Source: Lentzea flava
GTDB lineage: Bacteria; Actinomycetota; Actinomycetes; Mycobacteriales; Pseudonocardiaceae
Reading direction: 5' to 3'
NCBI RefSeq assembly: GCF_014648475.1
Contig: NZ_BMRE01000036.1
Location: 29,715-93,714, forward strand
DNA: 64,000 nucleotides
In this document: positions 19,411-28,900 of the stretch, in pieces
Numbering within the stretch: the stretch's first letter is position 1
Layout of the letters: every line of letters starts with the position of its first letter
Notes under the pieces: model-generated
Database searches by the model: none
The model's input: only the letters and a program-made list of their open reading frames with translations
What the model was told of the DNA's origin: nothing
Translations under genes and position numbers: made by a program

Positions 19411-19438
19411 CCCTCCGTGTGGGCCTACTGGCGGAGGG
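19411..19438 (+). terminator. Possible terminator of the hut operon
   Basis: CCCTCCG (19411-19417) and CGGAGGG (19432-19438) form a seven-base stem with a 14-base loop, just before the next gene. A smaller hairpin GAGAC-CGGT-GTCTC (19393-19406) overlaps the hutI stop region. Neither has a T-tract. Confidence 0.45.
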
Positions 19439-19464
19439 TGCCGCAGCCGTACGGTGCTGGCGTG

Positions 19465-20340
19465 ATGGACTTCGCGGAGGCCCTGACCAAAGCCGTCGAC
19501 TCGAGCGGCCTCAGCCTCGAACGCATCCAGCACCACCTGGCCGCCCGCGGCATGCAGGTGAGCCTCTCGACGCTCAGCTACTGGCGTCGCGGCCGCAGCC
19601 GTCCGGAGCGCCCGGAGTCGCTGAAGGTCGTCACCGCGCTGGAGGAGCTCCTCGACCTCGGCGAGGGGTTCCTCACCGACCGGCTCGGCGACAAGCGCCC
19701 GCGCGGCCGGTGGGTCGGGCAGGCGATGTCCCTGGAGGACATGTGGGACTCGCGGGCCACCGACCTCGGCGAGGTCATGGCGCGCATCGACAGGGCACCG
19801 GCGCCGTCGACCTACCTCAGCGTGCGCGACCGGCAGGTGATCGGGCCGGACCGGCGTGAGGTCGAGATGCACTGCACCGGAGTCGTGCAGGCGCTGGACG
19901 ACGGCGTCGACAGGTTCCTGGCCATCCAGCTCGCCGACGCCACCGACCTCGGGGTTCCCTCGATCGAAACGGGCGCGCCGTGCCGGCTGGGGCGCGTGCG
20001 CAGCGAGGACGCCACCGGGTTCCTCGTCGCGGAGATCCTGTTCGACCGGATGCTCAGAGCGGGGGAGACCGCCCTCGTCGACTACACGGTCCGGATGAGG
20101 CCCGGCGCCGACAGCGAGGTCTGCGACCGGCGGTTCCTGCGGCCGGTGGGCGACTACGTGCTGCAGATCGACTTCCACCCGGACGCCGTGCCCGCGCGAT
20201 GTTACGAGTTCACCAGGCCGTCGTTGCAGGAACCGGAAACCACGCTCAACGACCTGTGGATCGGCACGACCGCGTCCACGCACATCCACGTGCGCAACGC
20301 GAAGCCCGGGATCTACGGAGTGCGGTGGGAGTGGGACTAG
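19465..20340 (+). CDS. Helix-turn-helix protein of unknown function
   Basis: A 291-residue protein with an N-terminal XRE-like helix-turn-helix (about 5-65: LERIQHHLAARGMQ, TLSYWRRGRSRPERP). The remaining ~220 residues are beta-rich with no motif I recognise (MSLEDMWDSRATD, FHPDAVPARCYEF). No membrane segment. The ATG at 19465, right after a GTG, is chosen because the helix-turn-helix begins there. It stands alone between the hut operon and the subtilase, and its last codons are part of a strong terminator hairpin. Confidence 0.75.
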   Translation: MDFAEALTKAVDSSGLSLERIQHHLAARGMQVSLSTLSYWRRGRSRPERPESLKVVTALEELLDLGEGFLTDRLGDKRPRGRWVGQAMSLEDMWDSRATDLGEVMARIDRAPAPSTYLSVRDRQVIGPDRREVEMHCTGVVQALDDGVDRFLAIQLADATDLGVPSIETGAPCRLGRVRSEDATGFLVAEILFDRMLRAGETALVDYTVRMRPGADSEVCDRRFLRPVGDYVLQIDFHPDAVPARCYEFTRPSLQEPETTLNDLWIGTTASTHIHVRNAKPGIYGVRWEWD

Positions 20341-20356
20341 CTCCCACTCCCACCGC
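20322..20356. terminator. Terminator hairpin with the stop codon in its loop
   Basis: A perfect 15-base stem: 20322-20336 (GCGGTGGGAGTGGGA) with 20342-20356, loop CTAGC. The TAG stop of the upstream gene (20338-20340) lies in the loop, so the last five sense codons form the 5' arm. It separates this gene from the convergent subtilase. Confidence 0.85.
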
Positions 20357-20462
20357 GAGCGCCCCCAGTCGATCGACGCTTCCCGCCGAGCCGCATTCGG
20401 CGGAGCGTCCAGGGCGCGGGATGGCCGGTACCGGTGCAGGGAGCCGGTTCCGGCATGCCTTG

Positions 20463-21635
20463 CTAGATCTTCAGCAGCAGGTTCGGCGAACCCGCCCTGA
20501 TGTCGGTCAGCTTGTCCGGCGTGGCCGCGCGGACGAGCGCGTCGCGGACCTGGGCGGGTGTCGCGGCGGGGTTCGCGCTCAGGTGGAGCGCCGCCGCACC
20601 GGCGACGTGCGGTGAGGCCATCGACGTGCCGCCCATGGACCGCGTACCGGTGTCGCTGCTGTGCGAAGCCGAGACGATCTCGCTGCCCGGCGCCCAGATG
20701 TCCAGGCACTGACCGAAGTTCGACGAACCGGCCGACCAGATCGAACGCCTGTCGTTGCGGTCCGACGCACCCACCGTGATCGCCTCCGGCGTGCGGGCCG
20801 GGGTGAAGTTGCACGCGTCCTGGCCGCTGTTGCCACCCGCCAGCACGTAGGTGAAGCCCGCGTTGATGGAACGGCGGACCGCGTTCTCCAGCGAGCTGTT
20901 CGTGCCGCCACCACCCAGGCTCATGTTGACCACGGCGGGCTTCTTGCCGTTGGCGGTCACCCAGTCGATGCCGCGGATGATGCCGTCCCACGCGCCGCTG
21001 CCGTTGCAGTCGAGCACGCGCACCCCGACGACGCTCGCCTTCTTCGCCACGCCGTACGTCTTGCCCGCGACGGTGCCGGCGACGTGCGTGCCGTGGCCCT
21101 GGCAGTCCTGCGCGACGGTGTCGTCGTCGATGAAGTCGTAACCGTCGGAAGCGCGGTTTTCGAATTCGGTGTGCGTTTTCCGGATCCCGGTGTCGAGAAC
21201 GTACGCCGTCACGTTCGACGCGGTGTTCGGATAGGTGAACTTCGCGTCCAGCGGGAGGCTCGCCTGGTCGATCCGGTCGAGACCCCACGTCGGGTTGGAC
21301 TGCGTGTCCTGAATCGTCGCGACGGTGTTGCGCTCGACGAAGTCGACGTCCGGGTCGGCCGCGAGCCGCCTGGCCTGGCGCTCGGACATCCCGGTGACGG
21401 AGAAGCCGTGCAGCGCGGCGCTGTACGTGTGCTTGACAAAGCCCTGGTAGCGGGACGCCAACGCGCCGGCAGGGGTGCGCGCGCCGTCCTTGAGCACCAC
21501 GATGTAGCTGCCCGCGACCGCCTGCGTGCCCGCACCGGGCAGCACGGCCTCCTCGGCCATCGCGGTGGGCGTCAGCATCGCCGTGGAAGCGATGCCGAAT
21601 GCCGCCGCAATGGCGACACGACGCCGAAGTGCCAT
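20463..21635 (-). CDS. Secreted subtilisin-like serine protease (S8)
   Basis: A 390-residue preproenzyme. Signal peptide about 1-27 ending AMA, an inhibitor I9 propeptide (SYIVVLKDGART to about 105), then the catalytic domain with Asp in VLDTGIR, His in GHGTHVAG and Ser in GGTSMASPHV. Cys residues in QDCQGHG, LDCNGS, DACNF and GQCLDI fit the two disulfides of proteinase K-type actinomycete enzymes. No C-terminal extra domain. It should be exported by Sec, mature by propeptide removal and degrade extracellular protein. Confidence 0.94.
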   Translation of the reverse strand: MALRRRVAIAAAFGIASTAMLTPTAMAEEAVLPGAGTQAVAGSYIVVLKDGARTPAGALASRYQGFVKHTYSAALHGFSVTGMSERQARRLAADPDVDFVERNTVATIQDTQSNPTWGLDRIDQASLPLDAKFTYPNTASNVTAYVLDTGIRKTHTEFENRASDGYDFIDDDTVAQDCQGHGTHVAGTVAGKTYGVAKKASVVGVRVLDCNGSGAWDGIIRGIDWVTANGKKPAVVNMSLGGGGTNSSLENAVRRSINAGFTYVLAGGNSGQDACNFTPARTPEAITVGASDRNDRRSIWSAGSSNFGQCLDIWAPGSEIVSASHSSDTGTRSMGGTSMASPHVAGAAALHLSANPAATPAQVRDALVRAATPDKLTDIRAGSPNLLLKI

Positions 21636-21816
21636 GAGTTCCTCCTGGCAGGGAATGAACTGGGGAACACGGCAAAACTAACGCCATCTGTGGTTCGGAT
21701 AACAGGTTCGAAACTTCAGTTCCCAAAACTGTCAAAACTGTGGCGCTTCAAGCCGTTCGTCGCTTCGGCCGTGCTGGAGCAGCTCCACGTGGCATCGCGG
21801 CGCCCGGAGAGGCAGG

Positions 21817-22818
21817 GTGGAAGGCATGGAGTACACGAACCTCGGCCGCAGTGGCCTGTCCGTCTCCCGCCTGTGCCTCGGCACGATGAACTTCGGCCCC
21901 GAGACGACCGAGGCCGACAGTCACGCGATCATGGATCGCGCCCACGAACACGGCCTGAACTTCTTCGACACGGCCAACGTCTACGGCTGGAAGCAGGGCG
22001 AGGGCGTCACCGAGCAGATCATCGGCCGGTGGTTCGCCCAGGGCGGCAACCGTCGCGAAAGGACGGTCATCGCGACCAAGCTCTACGGCAGCATGGGTGA
22101 CTGGCCGAACGACAACAAGCTCTCGGCGCTCAACATCCGCCGTGCCGCCGACGCGTCGCTGAAGCGCCTGCAGACCGACTACATCGACCTCTACCAGATG
22201 CACCACGTCGACCGGGACACGCCGTGGGACGAGATCTGGGAAGCCTTCTCCGTGCTGCGCCAGCAGGGCAAGGTCATCTACTTCGGCTCGTCGAACTTCG
22301 CGGGCTGGCACATCGCCCAGGCGCAGGAAGCCGCTCTGGCGCGGAACTTCCTCGGACTCGTCTCCGAGCAGTCGATCTACAACCTGATGACCCGCTGGGT
22401 CGAGCTGGAGGTCCTGCCGGCGGCTCGGCACTACGGCCTCGGCGTCATCCCGTGGTCGCCGCTGCACGGCGGCCTGCTGGGTGGCGTGTTGCGCAAGCAG
22501 CGCGAGGGCGGTGCTTCGCGCAGTGCCTCCGGACGTTCCGCGGACGCGTTGGAGAAGTACCGCGACACGATCGACGCCTACGAGAAGCTGTGCGCGGAGC
22601 TCGGCGAGGACCCGGCGAACGTCGGCCTCGCGTGGCTGCTGCACCAGGACGGTGTCACGGCGCCGATCATCGGGCCGCGCACCGCCGAGCAGCTCGACAA
22701 CTCGTTGCGCGCCGCGGAACTGAAGCTGGACGCCGAGGTGCTCGCCAAGCTCGACGAGCTGTTCCCGGCACCCGCTCCAAACGGCTCCAAGCCGGCCCCG
22801 GAGGCCTACGCCTGGTGA
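21817..22818 (+). CDS. Aldo/keto reductase
   Basis: A 333-residue NADPH-dependent TIM-barrel oxidoreductase. The tetrad is Asp and Tyr in FFDTANVYG, Lys in ATKLYG and His in YQMHHVD. The cofactor end carries GSSNFAGWH and IIGPRTAEQL. It resembles the YajO/AKR13-type subfamily; physiological carbonyl substrate unknown. GTG 21817 has GGAGAGG upstream; ATG 21826 is an alternative, three codons in. It ends four bases before the convergent NACHT gene. Confidence 0.88.
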   Translation: MEGMEYTNLGRSGLSVSRLCLGTMNFGPETTEADSHAIMDRAHEHGLNFFDTANVYGWKQGEGVTEQIIGRWFAQGGNRRERTVIATKLYGSMGDWPNDNKLSALNIRRAADASLKRLQTDYIDLYQMHHVDRDTPWDEIWEAFSVLRQQGKVIYFGSSNFAGWHIAQAQEAALARNFLGLVSEQSIYNLMTRWVELEVLPAARHYGLGVIPWSPLHGGLLGGVLRKQREGGASRSASGRSADALEKYRDTIDAYEKLCAELGEDPANVGLAWLLHQDGVTAPIIGPRTAEQLDNSLRAAELKLDAEVLAKLDELFPAPAPNGSKPAPEAYAW

Positions 22819-22822
22819 GGGT

Positions 22823-25483
22823 CTAGTCGGTGGCCAGCACGATCGTCTCGTGTGCGGGGATTTTTCCGCTGACGCGTCGTTCCAGGAACGACACGCCAGC
22901 GGCAATCCGCCGCAGGATCTCGGAGTGCGGCTCGTCGGTCTCCATCGCGAGGCACATCGCGGCGACCCGCAGCTCGGCGGCCAGTGCGGGGGTGAGTGGG
23001 ACGAGACGGCTGAAGACCGCCCACCCTTCAGTCACGAAGCTGTGGAGGTTGTTCCTGCCCCAGGCGGTCATGGGTGCGTTTCGCACCGACTCGATCATTG
23101 CCACGACCTTGAACGGTGGCACGACGTACGCGGCCTGTCCGTTGTTGACCACTTCCACGAAGCTCTGCCGGAACCGATCCGCGAAGCCTTCCGTTCTCGT
23201 ACCGCCGAGCGGGGCAATCGTCTTGACCAACGCCTGGCCCAGCGCCTCCTCGTAGACGCTGGTCTCGATCTGGCACAGCCTCAGCACACGCAGACCTGTG
23301 TCCTTCTGCAGTGCTCGGCTCGGCCGCTTGAGCGCACGGCGCGCCTTGACCGCCTTGGACGTCTCGATGACCTCGGACAGGTGGGTGAAGTCGTTGAAGA
23401 GATCCCGGTAGAGGACCTGCGTCGTGATCGAGTAGCGGTCAGGCGTGTGCGGCCACGGCCTGTCGCCGTCGGACGTCCACGCGCTGAGGTCACCGAGCTT
23501 GCGGGACAGTTGGGAGGTCTCCAGCTCGGCGACGCGCGGCAGGCGGAAGCCGGGCTCGTTGCCAGTGATGTCATTGACCCAGGTGGCGAAGGCCGCGACG
23601 TCCTCCGCTCGCACTCCCACGATCGGCTGGCCGCGTTCGGTCTGCGGCGCGTCCGGCTTCCGGTGCAGCGTGTTCTGCACGAAGAGCTGGTACACGCCTG
23701 CGGAGACGGGTGCGGCGCACAGGCGTGTACCAGCGGCCGTCCGCACGAGCCTGCGGATCTCGCGCGAGACCACAACGCGCATGATCAGGTGCCGGAGTGC
23801 CGCATCGGCTCCGGACTCGAACGCGGCCTCCAGCAAGCGGTCCAGATCCCTGCGCAGTTCCGGTGCGAGCTCGCGGCTCTGCTCTGCGCAGTCGAATGCG
23901 AGGGACAACGCCCCGACCGTCCGCGACTTGAGGCACGCGTTGACGACGGGATCGGCGTTCGCTCCGGCCACGTGCAGCAACGTGGTCTCCCGCCACCAGT
24001 CATCGTCGACGTTGTCGATCAGCACCTGGGCGAGCTGCTTCTCCTGAACGTGGTGAGCCGCGAGGTACTCCTGGAACGTCAGGTGGGCGAAGGAGTAGAC
24101 ATCACGCTCTCTTTCCAGCAACAGACCGCTCGATGTCATGTCCGACACGAAGTCCTGCTCCTCCATGTCACGAGCCATGCGCCGGAGGAAGGGGCGGAAC
24201 TCCGTCGTCATGTCGTCCCTGGTGATGTCGCGGACCTGCCGGCGCATCATCGTGAACGCCAGTCCGCTCAACAGGGCCATCTTCTGGTCGCCGGTCAGTT
24301 CCGACTCGAGCTTCTTGGCCTCCTGACGTCGCCACAGCAGGACCTGGCAGATCTCGCTGTAGAGGTCGACACGGCTGCCGGGCAGGGCGCCGCGGAACTT
24401 GTGCACGTTCGCGATCATGGTCAGCAGCAGCGGGTTCACCGTCAGCTCGTACAACGCCGGGTTGTGCTGGAGCCGCTCCAGCAGGTCGTCCGCCTCCTCG
24501 TCGGCGCGCCGGGTCACGTCCGAGGACTTGGCGCCCGTGCTCCGCTGTTCGAATGCGAGGTACCAGCCTCGGACGAACCGGCTGACCTGCTCGTCGGTGA
24601 AACCGCGAACCTGCACGACGTTCGCGCCCGACACCGGTGCCGACTGGTAGCCGTGTGGACGCGACGAGATGACGAAGTCGTTCAGCGGAAAGCTCGCGAC
24701 CTGCCGTTCCACCCAGTCCGCGATCTCACGGCGGTTTGCCTGGTCAGCGACCTCGTCCAAACCGTCGAGGAGAACGACGCACGACCCCGCGTGCAGCTTC
24801 TGCGCGAACCAACCAGCAGGAGCGTTCTTGTGCACGAGATGGATCAGGTCAGGCAGTGCGATGCCTTCGGTGATCGTCTGGACGTGATCGCGGAGGTAGA
24901 GCAGCACGGGAACACGTCGGCGCCGACGTCCTTTGCGGCAGAGCAGCAGGGCGGTGTGCCGTAGGAGGGTCGTCTTGCCGCAGCCCGGAGCGCCGATCAC
25001 GGCGAGGACCACTGGTGTCGGCTTGTCGATCAGGTCCCCGATGAACCGCCGTGCCGGGTCCACGTGCCGTTGCCCCAACACGCCGGTCGGAACAGCGGTT
25101 GGTTCGCTGTAGACGAGACTGACGTCCACGAAGACCTCGTCGAGCTGCGGCGTGTAGAAGCCCACGGTCGCGAGGCCCTTGAGGTCTATGAACCGCAGGT
25201 TGCCGAGGACTGCGGCACGGTAACGGCGGTCGTATCGGGACAGCCTTCTCCTGGTGCCCTCGTCGATCCGGCTGGCAAGGGGGTTCTTCCAGCGGTTGCG
25301 CAGCTCGTCAGCGGTGCCGCCGACGAGCCTGCCGACAAGACCGGCGCCCCACACGACGACCTCGTAGGCCAGCAGCAACAGGCCTGCCTGGACGGGATGT
25401 GCTTTCGCCCAGGTCTGCAGGAACGCGAACGCCGCCACCGGCGGTGCGATGGCGGCGCCGAGCAGCCCCAGGATTTTGCCCAT
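22823..25483 (-). CDS. Membrane-anchored NACHT NTPase with SUMF1/FGE-like region
   Basis: An 886-residue STAND NTPase. Two hydrophobic helices at about 7-25 and 32-52 anchor it. The NACHT core follows: Walker A GAPGCGKTT at 164-172, Walker B VVLLDGLDE at 236-244, sensor ISSRPHGY, then NPLLLTM and FAHLTFQEYLAAHH of the winged-helix part. After an alpha-helical stretch, PVSAGVYQLF, PIVGVRAEDVAAFATWV and RLPRVAELE resemble the formylglycine-generating enzyme (SUMF1/EgtB/PvdO) fold, shortened and without obvious catalytic Cys. Such proteins are regulated switches; many NACHT proteins act in phage defence, but no effector domain is visible here. It stands alone, downstream of the DUF6104 gene. Confidence 0.85.
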   Translation of the reverse strand: MGKILGLLGAAIAPPVAAFAFLQTWAKAHPVQAGLLLLAYEVVVWGAGLVGRLVGGTADELRNRWKNPLASRIDEGTRRRLSRYDRRYRAAVLGNLRFIDLKGLATVGFYTPQLDEVFVDVSLVYSEPTAVPTGVLGQRHVDPARRFIGDLIDKPTPVVLAVIGAPGCGKTTLLRHTALLLCRKGRRRRRVPVLLYLRDHVQTITEGIALPDLIHLVHKNAPAGWFAQKLHAGSCVVLLDGLDEVADQANRREIADWVERQVASFPLNDFVISSRPHGYQSAPVSGANVVQVRGFTDEQVSRFVRGWYLAFEQRSTGAKSSDVTRRADEEADDLLERLQHNPALYELTVNPLLLTMIANVHKFRGALPGSRVDLYSEICQVLLWRRQEAKKLESELTGDQKMALLSGLAFTMMRRQVRDITRDDMTTEFRPFLRRMARDMEEQDFVSDMTSSGLLLERERDVYSFAHLTFQEYLAAHHVQEKQLAQVLIDNVDDDWWRETTLLHVAGANADPVVNACLKSRTVGALSLAFDCAEQSRELAPELRRDLDRLLEAAFESGADAALRHLIMRVVVSREIRRLVRTAAGTRLCAAPVSAGVYQLFVQNTLHRKPDAPQTERGQPIVGVRAEDVAAFATWVNDITGNEPGFRLPRVAELETSQLSRKLGDLSAWTSDGDRPWPHTPDRYSITTQVLYRDLFNDFTHLSEVIETSKAVKARRALKRPSRALQKDTGLRVLRLCQIETSVYEEALGQALVKTIAPLGGTRTEGFADRFRQSFVEVVNNGQAAYVVPPFKVVAMIESVRNAPMTAWGRNNLHSFVTEGWAVFSRLVPLTPALAAELRVAAMCLAMETDEPHSEILRRIAAGVSFLERRVSGKIPAHETIVLATD

Positions 25484-25530
25484 GCACCTGTATTCGCCCA
25501 GAGTGCACGGAATGTGACGTTGGGGTCAGA

Positions 25531-25713
25531 TCAGTCTTCGAAGTCGTCCTCGTCGTCGCGCGCCAGGTAGGTGGCGAGGCGCTCGACGGCCGTCTCGAAG
25601 TCGGGGTTGGCGTCGACGAACGCGCGGAGCTTGTCGGCGAGCCACGCGAGCGTGACCTCCTCGTCGCCGCGCCGCTGCTCCAGCTCCTCGATGCCGCGAT
25701 CGGTGAAGTACAT
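25531..25713 (-). CDS. Small acidic DUF6104-type protein
   Basis: A 60-residue protein, mostly helical, opening MYFTDRGIEELEQRRG and ending in an acidic tail (DDEDDFED). It matches the short actinobacterial DUF6104 family, conserved in Streptomyces and relatives; function unknown. It lies downstream of kgd on the same strand, after the kgd terminator, and 47 bases upstream of the NACHT gene. ATG at 25713 has AGGAG (in CAGGAGTTT) at a normal distance. Confidence 0.75.
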   Translation of the reverse strand: MYFTDRGIEELEQRRGDEEVTLAWLADKLRAFVDANPDFETAVERLATYLARDDEDDFED

Positions 25714-25750
25714 GGCAGAAACTCCTGTGTAGGGCTGGTGGCGCGACTCA

Positions 25751-25840
25751 GAACGTTGGCGGTGAATTCACGCTCACCAGCGTGCCTCGCGGCGGCACCA
25801 CGATGCGCCCGTCTGACCGCGAATTCGCTCGGCAACGTTC
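25751..25840. repeat. Long-range imperfect inverted repeat
   Basis: GAACGTTGGCGGTGAATTC (25751-25769) is an imperfect inverse of GAATTCGCTCGGCAACGTTC (25821-25840), 51 bases apart. It lies upstream of the DUF6104 gene, where its promoter should be, and could form a cruciform or a two-part operator. Confidence 0.4.
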
Positions 25841-25861
25841 CGAGCCACACCACTGGAAAAC

Positions 25862-25892
25862 GAGCCGCCGGACCACGAGGGCCCGGCGGCTC
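25862..25892 (-). terminator. Terminator of kgd
   Basis: GAGCCGCCGG (25862-25871) pairs perfectly with CCGGCGGCTC (25883-25892). Read on the minus strand the stem is followed by GTTTTCC, a short T-tract, 19 bases after the kgd stop. Confidence 0.8.
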
Positions 25893-25910
25893 GTCTGCGT
25901 CACACGGTGA

Positions 25911-28900
25911 TCACTCGAACGCGCGGGTGATGATCTCGCGCTGCTCGACCTCGTGCACCTTGCTCGAACCGGCCGACGGGGCGGCCATCGGGCGGCGCGA
26001 CACGCGGCGGACGGTGCCGAGGTGCTCGGGCAGCAGCTCCGGCAGGGCCAGGCCGTAGAACGGCCAGGCGCCCTGGTTCGCCGGCTCCTCCTGCACCCAG
26101 CGGATGTCCCTCGCGTTCGGGTAGCGCTCCAGGGTCTCGGTCAGCTTGCGCGCCGGGACCGGGTAGAGCTGCTCGACGCGCACGATCGCCACGTCGCCGG
26201 CACCGCGCTTCTCCCGCTCCGCGTGGAGCTCGTAGGAGATCTTGCCGCTGCACAGCAGGACCTTGGTGACCGCGTTCGCGTCCTTGACCGTCGGGTCGTC
26301 GATGACCGACTGGAAGCGGTCGTTGATGAACTCGTCGACCCCGCTGACCGCGGCCTTGAGGCGCAGCATCGACTTCGGCGTGAACACCACGAGCGGGCGG
26401 TCGACGCCGTCGAGGGCGTGGCGGCGCAGCAGGTGGAAGTAGTTCGCCGGGGTCGACGGCACCGCGACGGTCATGGAGCTCTCGGCGCACAGCTGCAGCC
26501 AGCGCTCGATGCGGCCCGACGTGTGGTCGGGGCCCTGGCCCTCGTGGCCGTGCGGCAGCAGGATCACGACGTCGGAACGCTGACCCCACTTGGCCTCACC
26601 GGACGAGATGAACTCGTCGATGATCGGCTGCGCCCCGTTGACGAAGTCACCGAACTGCGCCTCCCACAGGACCAGCGCCTGCGGGTTCGCGACCGAGTAG
26701 CCGTACTCGAAGCCGAGCGCGGCGAACTCCGACAGCACCGAGTCGTAGACCATGAACTTGCCCTGGTCCGGCGACAGGTTCTGCAGCGGCGTGTACTCCT
26801 CGCCGGTCTTGCGGTCGATCAGGGTCGCGTGGCGCTGCACGAACGTGCCGCGGCGCGAGTCCTGGCCGGCCAGGCGGACCTTGCGGCCCTCCAGCGCGAG
26901 CGAGCCGAACGCGAGCAGCTCCGCGAACGCCCAGTCGATGCCGCCCTCGCGCGCCATCTTCGCGCGGCGCTCCAGCACCGGCTTGACGCGGGCGTGCGGG
27001 GTGAAGCCCTCCGGCAGGTTCACGTGGGCGTCGGCGATCTGCTCCAGCACCTCACGCGTGATGCCGGTGGGCAGCTTCGCCGGAACCTGCTGCTCGGCCT
27101 CCACCGACGGGCTGACCGTCACCGGGTGCTTCTCGAGCTCGCGGACCTCGTTGAAGACGTGCTCCAGCTGGCTGGAGAAGTCCTGCAGCGCCTTCTCGGC
27201 CTCTTCGACCGTGATGTCGCCGCGGCCGATCAGGGCCTCGGTGTAGGTCTTGCGGACCGAGCGCTTCTGGTCGATCACGTCGTACATCGCCGGCTGCGTC
27301 ATCGAGGGGTCGTCGCCCTCGTTGTGGCCGCGGCGGCGGTAGCAGACCATGTCGATCACGACGTCCTTGTGGAACGCCTGGCGGTAGTCGACGGCCAGCT
27401 TCGCGACCCAGTAGCAGGCCTCGGGGTCGTCACCGTTCACGTGGAAGACCGGCGAGCCGATCATCTTCGCGACGTCGGTCGAGTACTTCGAGGACCGCGA
27501 GTGCTCCGGCGCGGTGGTGAAGCCGACCTGGTTGTTGACGACGATGTGGACCGTGCCACCGGTGCGGTAGCCGCGGACGAGCGCGAGGTTCAGCGTCTCG
27601 GCCACGACACCCTGGCCCGCGAACGCCGCGTCACCGTGCAGGGCGACCGGCAGGACGGGGAAGAAGTCGCCGCCGCGGTCGATCAGGTCCTGCTTGGCGC
27701 GCACGATGCCCTCGAGCACCGGGTCGACGGCCTCGAGGTGCGACGGGTTCGCCGTGAGCGACACCTTGGTCTCGCCGTCGCCGAACATGCGGAAGTACTT
27801 GCCCTCGGCGCCGAGGTGGTACTTCACGTCGCCGGAGCCGTGCGCCTGGCCGGGGTCGAGGTTGCCCTCGAACTCGCGGAAGATCTGCGAGATCGGCTTG
27901 CCGACGATGTTCGCGAGCACGTTCAGGCGGCCGCGGTGCGGCATGCCGATGACGACCTCGTCGAGCTCGTGCTCGGCTGCCTTGTCCAGAACGGCGTCGA
28001 GCAGCGGGATGACGGTCTCGCCGCCCTCCAGCGAGAAGCGCTTCTGGCCGACGTACTTCGTCTGCAGGAACGTCTCGAACGCCTCAGCCGCGTTCAGCTT
28101 GCTGAGGATGTACTTCTGCACGGTGGCCGGGGGCTTCTCGTGCGGAACCTCGACGCGCTCCTGGATCCACTGCCGCTCTTCCGGCTCCAGGATGTGCATG
28201 TACTCGACACCGACGGTGCGGCAGTACGAGTTGCGCAGCACGCCCAGGATGTCGCGGAGCTTCATCCGCTCCTTGCCGGCGAAGCCGCCGACGGGGAACT
28301 CGCGGTCCAGGTCCCACAGCGTGAGGCCGTGGCTCAGGACGTCGAGGTCCGCGTGGCTGCGCTGGCGGTAGTTCAGCGGGTCCGTGTCCGCCATCAGGTG
28401 ACCGCGGGTGCGGAACGCGTCGATCAGCTCGATCACGCGGGCGGTCTTGTCGACGGCGCCCTCTGGGATGTCGGCGACCCAGCGGATCGGCTCGTAGGGC
28501 AGCCGCAGCGACGCGAAGATGTCGTCGTAGAAGCCGTCCTCGCCCAGCAGCAGCTGGTGCACGCGCTTGAGGAACTCGCCCGACTCCGCACCCTGGATGA
28601 TGCGGTGGTCGTACGTGCTGGTCAGCGTGATGATCTTGCTGACGCCCATGTCGGTGAGCGCCTGCTCGCTGGTGCCCTGGAAGTGCGCGGGGTACTCCAT
28701 GGCGCCGACACCGATGATCGCGCCCTGACCGGCCTGCAGCCGCGGCACCGAGTGGTTCGTGCCGATCGTGCCGGGGTTGGTCAGCGAGATCGTGGTGCCG
28801 GAGAAGTCGTCGGCGGTGAGCGAGCCGGCGCGGGCCTTGCGGATCAGGTCCTCGTAGGCCTGCCAGAACTGCGTGAACGTCATGTTCTCGCAGCCCTTGA

